From NCBI GenBank assembly GCA_016872355.1, contig VGZY01000017.1, positions 1 to 44,731 of the forward strand: a DNA stretch of 44,731 nt, given 5' to 3'. The first letter of the stretch is position 1. The number at the start of each line of letters is the position of its first letter. This document shows positions 40,051-44,731 of the stretch, piece after piece. This stretch comes from SAR202 cluster bacterium. Lineage in GTDB: Bacteria > Chloroflexota > Dehalococcoidia > Lucifugimonadales > VGZY01. The position numbers and the translations under genes were made by a program. Below the pieces are notes generated by a model. That model searched no databases. It was not told the origin of the DNA and worked only from the letters and a program-made list of their open reading frames with translations.

Positions 40051-40962
40051 ATGCACTTCCCGGGGACGCCATTGATGCAAGTGGTCCGCTCTCTACTGTT
40101 CGTGCCGGGCAACCAGCCGAGAATGCTGGACAAGGCGCTCGGCCTGTACCCTGACGCCGTTGTGCCCGACTTGGAGGACTCTGTGCCGGACGGTGAGAAG
40201 GACGGGGCGAGGCGCACGGTATCCGAATACCTTCCCCGGCTAGCCGGGCGCGGCCCCCTTGTCATTCCCAGGGTGAACGCACTCCGTTCCGGCCATTTCG
40301 AGGCTGACCTTGAAGCCGTTGTCGGACCGCATACCGTCGGTGTTTCCGTTGGCAAGGTCGGCACTGTACAGGATGTTCAGAACATCTCGGCCGCTATGGT
40401 GTCGCTGGAACGGAAATCTGGCATAGAGCCCGGCGCCACCCGCCTGGTGCTCTGGCTCGAATCGGCGCTGGCTATTGTAAACGCGTATGCTATTTGCGCC
40501 GCGTCCCCAAGGATTCTTGGGGTGGCGTTCGGGGCGGAAGACTTCACGAACGATATGGAGATTCAGCGGCAGCCGGACGATTCCGAGGTGGTACACGCCC
40601 GGAGCGTGGTCGCTATCGCGGCGCGAGCGGCAGGCGTGCTCGCTGTAGACACACCGTACTTCGCATTCAGGGACGTCGACGGCCTGCGCTCGAATATCCG
40701 CTCGGTCAGGAAGTTGGGATACAAGGCGAAGTTCGCTATTCATCCGGCCCAGGTGGACATCATCAACGAGGAGATGTCGCCTTCCGCGACGGAGCTAGAG
40801 CGCGCCAGGAGGATCGTAGCCGCCTTCGAAGAGGCCGAGCGCGCGGGTCGCGGGTCGACGTCGCTAGACGGGCTAGTCATCGATGTCCCGGTCGTAAAGC
40901 GTGCGCGGAAGTTGATTGAGACGGCGGAAGCGATTTCGAGCAGGGCAAGAGCAGGAGCATAG
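40051..40962 (+). CDS. CitE-like CoA ester lyase (HpcH/HpaI family)
   Basis: This 303-aa TIM-barrel protein has RSLLFVPGNQPRMLDKAL and VVPDLEDSVPDGEKDGAR near the N-terminus, then LVLWLESALAIVNAYAICAA. GVAFGAEDFTNDMEI carries metal-binding acids, and FAIHPAQVDIINE lies near the end. The family cleaves or forms malyl-, citramalyl- or similar CoA esters. The exact substrate is open. ATG 40075 is an alternative start that keeps the whole domain. folB follows after 2 bp. Confidence 0.93.
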   Translation: MHFPGTPLMQVVRSLLFVPGNQPRMLDKALGLYPDAVVPDLEDSVPDGEKDGARRTVSEYLPRLAGRGPLVIPRVNALRSGHFEADLEAVVGPHTVGVSVGKVGTVQDVQNISAAMVSLERKSGIEPGATRLVLWLESALAIVNAYAICAASPRILGVAFGAEDFTNDMEIQRQPDDSEVVHARSVVAIAARAAGVLAVDTPYFAFRDVDGLRSNIRSVRKLGYKAKFAIHPAQVDIINEEMSPSATELERARRIVAAFEEAERAGRGSTSLDGLVIDVPVVKRARKLIETAEAISSRARAGA

Positions 40963-40964
40963 GG

Positions 40965-41330
40965 TTGGTACCAGACAAGATCCAGCTTGAAGGGATGGTC
41001 TTTTACGGATTTCACGGCGCAAGCCCGGCCGAGCAAGAGGTGGGGCAGCGGTTCGTTGTCGACCTTGAAGCGCACCGAGACCTCCGTGCCGCCGGGCTGT
41101 CCGACGAGCTGGAGGACACCGTGAGCTACTCCCACCTTTACAAGCTTGTGAAGGAGATCGTGGAAGGTCCCAGCCGGAAACTCCTGGAAAACGTCGCCGA
41201 GACCATCGCCGCCCGCATACTCGCAGGCTTTCCGGTTGACGCCGTCAAAGTGCGCGTCAGGAAGCCGGAAGTGCCGATGAAGGGCAGCATCCTCTCTTTC
41301 GCAGCAGTCGAAATCTACCGCACGCGGTAA
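40965..41330 (+). CDS. folB: Dihydroneopterin aldolase
   Basis: This 121-aa enzyme cleaves dihydroneopterin in folate synthesis. It shows DKIQLEGMVFYGFHGASPAE, QRFVVDLEA, DTVSYSHLYKLVKEI and the late VRVRKPEVPMKG, all typical of FolB. The start is TTG 40965, directly behind the CitE-like gene, suggesting one transcript. Other folate genes are not present. Confidence 0.93.
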   Translation: MVPDKIQLEGMVFYGFHGASPAEQEVGQRFVVDLEAHRDLRAAGLSDELEDTVSYSHLYKLVKEIVEGPSRKLLENVAETIAARILAGFPVDAVKVRVRKPEVPMKGSILSFAAVEIYRTR

Positions 41331-41393
41331 CCTTGGGCCGTTGCATGGGCTTGCACACCGTGTAAGACTGGAATCAAAGGGCGAAGCACGGAG

Positions 41394-42815
41394 GTGGACG
41401 CATTGTCACTGGCAAAGTCCCCAGCAAACCGACCGTCGACAGTCGGAGATCTGAAGTCGAGTGGATACCACCCCGCCCACATCAAGGAAGAGATACGGCG
41501 CAACCTGATCTCGATCATCGAGAAGGGCGACAGGCTCTTCCCAGGCATCGTCGGCTTTGAAGACACCGTCATTCCCCAGCTTGAGAACGCCATCCTCGCA
41601 GGGCAGGACATCGTCCTCCTGGGAGAGCGCGGCCAGGCGAAGTCGCGCATCCTCCGGCAGTTAGTAACCCTCCTCGACGCCGAGATCCCGGTCATCGCCG
41701 GCTGCGAGGTCAACGACAACCCGTTTTCGCCCATTTGCAGGCGTTGCAAGGACCTTGTGTCGGATAAAGGCGACGGCGCGCCGGTCTCCTGGCTCCCGCG
41801 CGACAGGCGTTACGGCGAGAAACTGGCGACGCCGGACATATCCGTCGCAGACCTCATCGGTGAGATAGACCCCATCAGGGTGGCGGAGGGGCGGTACCTC
41901 GCGGACGAACTTACCATCCACTTTGGCCTCGTCCCGCGCACCAACCGCGGCATCTTCTGCATCAACGAGCTGCCGGACCTGGCAGAGCGCATACAGGTGT
42001 CGCTCTTCAACCTGATGGAAGAGCGCGATATCCAGATCAAGGGATATCGCATAGTGCTGCCGCTGGACGTCATGCTCGTCGCGAGCGCCAACCCCGAGGA
42101 CTACACCAACCGCGGCCGCATCATCACGCCGCTCAAGGACCGGTACGGCGCGCAGATCAGGACGCACTATCCAAAGTTGCCCGAGCACGAGATCGCGATC
42201 ATCGAGCAGGAGCACTCGCGCTTCGCGGACACGCGAGACCGCGTCATCGTGCCGCAGTACATGAAGGAAGTGATCGCCGAGATTACCCGGCTGGCCCGCA
42301 AGAGCCCTGAGATTAACCAGCGCTCCGGCGTCAGCCTGCGGGTCTCCATCGCCAATTACGAGACGTTGCTCGGCAGCGCCTTCAAGCGCAGCCTTCGCCG
42401 CCGGGAGGTGGCATCGCCACGAGTGAGCGACCTTCCTGGAATTCTCGCGTCCACCACAGGCAAGATTGAGCTGGAGACGACCGAGGAGGGCAAGGAAGGC
42501 CGCGTTGTAGAGGACCTGATCAAGAAGGCCGTAGTGAACGTTTTCAACCGGCACGTCGGCACTGCCGATCTCTCCGGGCTCGTTACCCGCTTTGACAGCG
42601 GGCTGATCGTGGAGACCGGCGCGGACATTCCGTCCGCCAGGTACGTCGAAAAGCTCCGCGGCGTGGACGACATCTCGAAGGTCGTCCAGAAGCTGGTTCC
42701 GAGCGAGGAGCCTGCGACATTCGCCTCGGCCGTTGAGCTTATCCTGGAAGGGATGCACCTGAACCGCAAGCTCAACCGGGAGATGGTCTCCGGTCGCTAC
42801 CAGTACCGCCGTTAG
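41394..42815 (+). CDS. AAA ATPase, MoxR/Mg-chelatase-I-like
   Basis: This 473-aa protein has a P-loop-like LLGERGQAKSR near residue 82 (variant Walker A) and GIFCINELPDL near 186 (Walker B). The sensor region VASANPEDYTNRGRIITPL follows, then a helical C-terminal part. Such ATPases remodel protein or metal-insertion complexes, usually with a VWA-domain partner. None is seen, because the next gene is on the other strand. TTG 41403 is a good alternative start, as GGAGG lies 9 nt before it. Confidence 0.88.
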   Translation: MDALSLAKSPANRPSTVGDLKSSGYHPAHIKEEIRRNLISIIEKGDRLFPGIVGFEDTVIPQLENAILAGQDIVLLGERGQAKSRILRQLVTLLDAEIPVIAGCEVNDNPFSPICRRCKDLVSDKGDGAPVSWLPRDRRYGEKLATPDISVADLIGEIDPIRVAEGRYLADELTIHFGLVPRTNRGIFCINELPDLAERIQVSLFNLMEERDIQIKGYRIVLPLDVMLVASANPEDYTNRGRIITPLKDRYGAQIRTHYPKLPEHEIAIIEQEHSRFADTRDRVIVPQYMKEVIAEITRLARKSPEINQRSGVSLRVSIANYETLLGSAFKRSLRRREVASPRVSDLPGILASTTGKIELETTEEGKEGRVVEDLIKKAVVNVFNRHVGTADLSGLVTRFDSGLIVETGADIPSARYVEKLRGVDDISKVVQKLVPSEEPATFASAVELILEGMHLNRKLNREMVSGRYQYRR

Positions 42816-42831
42816 CCAGGTTTGCGAGAAG

Positions 42832-44502
42832 CTATCGCCCGGTCGCCACGTAAACGCTGCCGGACCTCTCCAGGCCGTAGCGGTCAGCTACGTTCGCGTC
42901 TCCGAAGGTGAAATACACGGTCCCATTACCCCGGTTATGCTCCACGATAGCGTCCATCGAAGGAAACTGGGACTCGCTGTTGGGCAGGGATGGGACCCTG
43001 TCCGGGTAGCGCCGCTCCAGTTGGCCGCGGTACCAATCGAACGGCAGAAGGAGCGGCGCCACCACCGCCACGTCAGGGCGACCGCCCTCCGCATGCTGGA
43101 CGTACCACAGCGAGAAGAAATCCTTCTCCGTGCGGCTGAACACGATCGCGTCAGGCGGCAGTGCTGCCATGATCTCCGTGGCCCGCTCGCGCGCAGAGCG
43201 GTCGTCGCTAAGGTCCTGGTCGGTGTAGTTGAGGCCTATCGAGACCGCGGGGAGGAACAGGAAGGCCAGTCCTCCGAGAATCGCGATCCGCCAACCAGTG
43301 GCCACAGCCCCCGCCGGCCCCGGCAGCACGGCGTGCGCGCCGTTAGCCTTCATTGCGTCACCGGACTCGCCAAGCACCAGCGTGCCCACCAGCCACGCGA
43401 AGCCCACGCCCCCCAGTACAGCCCCCGCCATAATCGCCGGCACCATCAGCACTTCAGGATCCACACTGCGGTATCCGATTGAATATACGGTCACAGCAAT
43501 GATCGTGAAGATCATCGCCCAGAACACCCTGGGGAGCATACCAATGGCCAAACGCCCGCCCACAATCGCGAAAAAGAGGCCGAGCGGATTGAGCTGGACA
43601 AAGATGAGCTCAATCGTTTCCAGGACGCGACTGCCGACCTGGCTCGCGGGCACGCCGAAGGCGTAGTTCCCGTACGCTCGCGCGGTCACAAGCCAGAGGA
43701 AGCCGGCGGGAGAGTCCGCGTCCCCCCAGTTCACAGGCGGGTCCGCTGCCGCCCTGATGGGCAGGTAAGCGTACACGGATAGTCCGGCGACGAATGGGGC
43801 GACGGTCCGCGGCGAAAGAATTGCGCGGATCCCGCGTGTTCTTAGGAGCAGCACTGCCAGAGGCGCGCCGACCGCGAGGAGCGTGAGGTGGTTGCCCAGG
43901 CCGAGGCCGAAAAGAAGCCAGAAGGCGGCGAGCAGCAGTCTCTCGTTCGGCACGACGTCGGCCCGAGCTGGTTCTCCCGGGTGAGGCTGAGAAAAGGAGT
44001 GGGCCGGCAAAGTTACGTGGAGCGCGATGAACAGGAGCGCGGCGGCGAACAGCGCGTTGAGGGTGTAGACTTCCGTCACGACTGCCTGGGACCAGAAGAG
44101 CGGCGCAGCCGCCAGCATCGACGCCCCTAGTGCCGCGCTGACCACTGCCAGGCTCACCGGTGATTTTGGTAGCGCATAACGGCAGAGCCTGAGCGCGGAG
44201 GCGTAGACAAGCACGACCGCCAGTGCGGCGCACAGAGCGGAAAACAGGTTGCCCCTATAGGCAATGTCACCCACCGGCACGGCGGTTATGAAGCCCTTGA
44301 GCGCCAGCATGTACGTGGGGTAACCGGGAGGGTGCGGTATGCCCAGTGTCTGGGCCGCCGCCAGGAGGTCGCCGCCGTCCACGGCTTTACCGTCCCACCC
44401 CCATGTGAGGGTGAGCGCCATTGCGAGCAGGTACAGCGCCATGGCCCCGGCGAAAAGACCGGCGCCTGTAATGATCGATGGAAGGTGAAAGCGGGTTCGC
44501 AC
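42832..44502 (-). CDS. DUF2723 multi-pass membrane protein
   Basis: This 556-aa protein has about ten membrane helices. Near the N-terminus it carries the DUF2723 signature DGGDLLAAAQTLGIPHPPGYPTYML. The C-terminal 100 residues form a soluble domain (ALPPDAIVFSRTEKDFFSLW; DVAVVAPLLLPFDWYRGQLE). The family belongs with membrane glycosyltransferases of the protein-mannosyltransferase fold, using lipid-linked sugars. The acceptor is unknown. Confidence 0.92.
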   Translation of the reverse strand: MRTRFHLPSIITGAGLFAGAMALYLLAMALTLTWGWDGKAVDGGDLLAAAQTLGIPHPPGYPTYMLALKGFITAVPVGDIAYRGNLFSALCAALAVVLVYASALRLCRYALPKSPVSLAVVSAALGASMLAAAPLFWSQAVVTEVYTLNALFAAALLFIALHVTLPAHSFSQPHPGEPARADVVPNERLLLAAFWLLFGLGLGNHLTLLAVGAPLAVLLLRTRGIRAILSPRTVAPFVAGLSVYAYLPIRAAADPPVNWGDADSPAGFLWLVTARAYGNYAFGVPASQVGSRVLETIELIFVQLNPLGLFFAIVGGRLAIGMLPRVFWAMIFTIIAVTVYSIGYRSVDPEVLMVPAIMAGAVLGGVGFAWLVGTLVLGESGDAMKANGAHAVLPGPAGAVATGWRIAILGGLAFLFLPAVSIGLNYTDQDLSDDRSARERATEIMAALPPDAIVFSRTEKDFFSLWYVQHAEGGRPDVAVVAPLLLPFDWYRGQLERRYPDRVPSLPNSESQFPSMDAIVEHNRGNGTVYFTFGDANVADRYGLERSGSVYVATGR

Positions 44503-44552
44503 GGGCGCGGAGGGGTCCTGTTTACGTTATTCGGCGGCGCGTCCGGCCGCAA

Positions 44553-44581
44553 TTGAAACAGCATAGCGCGATTGGTACAAT
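44553..44581 (+). promoter_or_regulatory. Promoter reading into the insertion sequence
   Basis: TTGAAA (44553-44558), a 17-bp spacer and TACAAT (44576-44581) form a good sigma-70 promoter between the divergent DUF2723 gene and the transposase. Confidence 0.6.
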
Positions 44582-44610
44582 TACGCCACTTTCAGAGCCA
44601 AACGTGTCTT

Positions 44611-44731
44611 TGCTCAGTGATATTGTCAGTAGGTAACTGCTCAGTGAATATGTCAGTCCATGAGAGGACTACATTTGACCGAGCGAGAAGCGAAGAGAGC
44701 ACAGATACTGAACCTTGTTCTGGAGGGGCGT
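44611..44731 (+). mobile_element. Left end of an insertion sequence (partial)
   Basis: TGCTCAGTGATATTGTCAGT (44611-44630) and TGCTCAGTGAATATGTCAGT (44638-44657) are near-identical direct repeats 27 bp apart. They lie immediately before a transposase-like start codon. Such repeated ends are typical transposase binding sites. The element continues beyond the window. Confidence 0.65.
44660..44731 (+). CDS. Transposase, N-terminal fragment (window edge)
   Basis: Only 24 codons are visible: MRGLHLTEREAKRAQILNLV then LEGR. This matches the opening of helix-turn-helix transposases of the ISNCY type, in which an HTH that scans the IS end follows. The assignment is tentative because the rest is outside the window. 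Confidence 0.6.
   Translation, partial: MRGLHLTEREAKRAQILNLVLEGR

Overview
This window is GC-rich bacterial chromosome. The gene families point to a monoderm-like member of the Chloroflexota, perhaps near Dehalococcoidia/SAR202. The supporting features are many lipobox lipoproteins, a TPP-controlled thiG-thiE-thiS operon, an F420 gene (cofE), a GcvT-fused FAD dehydrogenase, a DUF2723 membrane protein, a SufR-like regulator, and many short repeats between genes. This assignment is inference from family content. No rRNA or marker phylogeny was available.

Layout, left to right. 1-2.2 kb: a minus-strand thiamine operon behind a TPP riboswitch with a clear terminator. 2.3-5.5 kb: two lipoproteins and a Nudix hydrolase. 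5.5-9.5 kb: tRNA-Val, then a T-box leader whose natural target is leuS. A DUF559 nuclease-like gene wrapped in inverted and direct repeats now sits between the leader and leuS. 9.5-11 kb: two related copies of an unrecognised structured RNA, each with its own terminator, bracket an orphan HicB and a MazF-type toxin-antitoxin pair. 11-18.8 kb: a cupredoxin/His-Cys-rich lipoprotein, a Gfo/Idh/MocA oxidoreductase, a second MazF pair, an Ig-like repeat surface protein, a two-domain multicopper oxidase and an MFS exporter. 18.9-25 kb: small proteins, EVE and MazG-like genes, an AbrB-PIN pair, a DUF885 gene split by a stop codon, and leuB. 25-31.4 kb: an amine-oxidase-type FAD enzyme, a DUF433-DUF5615 pair with a broken toxin, a remnant of a second FAD enzyme, a hybrid histidine kinase with a frameshift, a TMEM165-type transporter and a lipoprotein. 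31.5-37.1 kb: a GcvT-fused FAD dehydrogenase, an AT-rich FkbM methyltransferase, a broken small gene, and a tight DinB / cyclophilin-like / TenA operon. 37.1-44.7 kb: a SufR-like regulator with divergent promoters, two zinc-ribbon proteins, cofE, a CitE-like lyase, folB, an AAA ATPase, a DUF2723 protein and the left end of an insertion sequence.

Three themes stand out. First, dispersed repeats have entered spacers, a T-box leader and, apparently in frame, at least two protein-coding genes (leuS and the GcvT-fused dehydrogenase). Second, toxin-antitoxin genes are dense between 9.8 and 30 kb, and several are decayed. Third, six genes carry apparent nonsense or frameshift lesions. Whether these are real mutations or assembly errors decides how far the decay picture holds.

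Metabolically the region combines cofactor supply (thiamine synthesis and salvage, folate, F420), leucine synthesis and charging, and oxidation of N-methyl or amino compounds by FAD enzymes that pass one-carbon units to folate. The best candidates for something new are the paired RNAs around the toxin locus and the DUF559/repeat cassette placed between a T-box and its gene.
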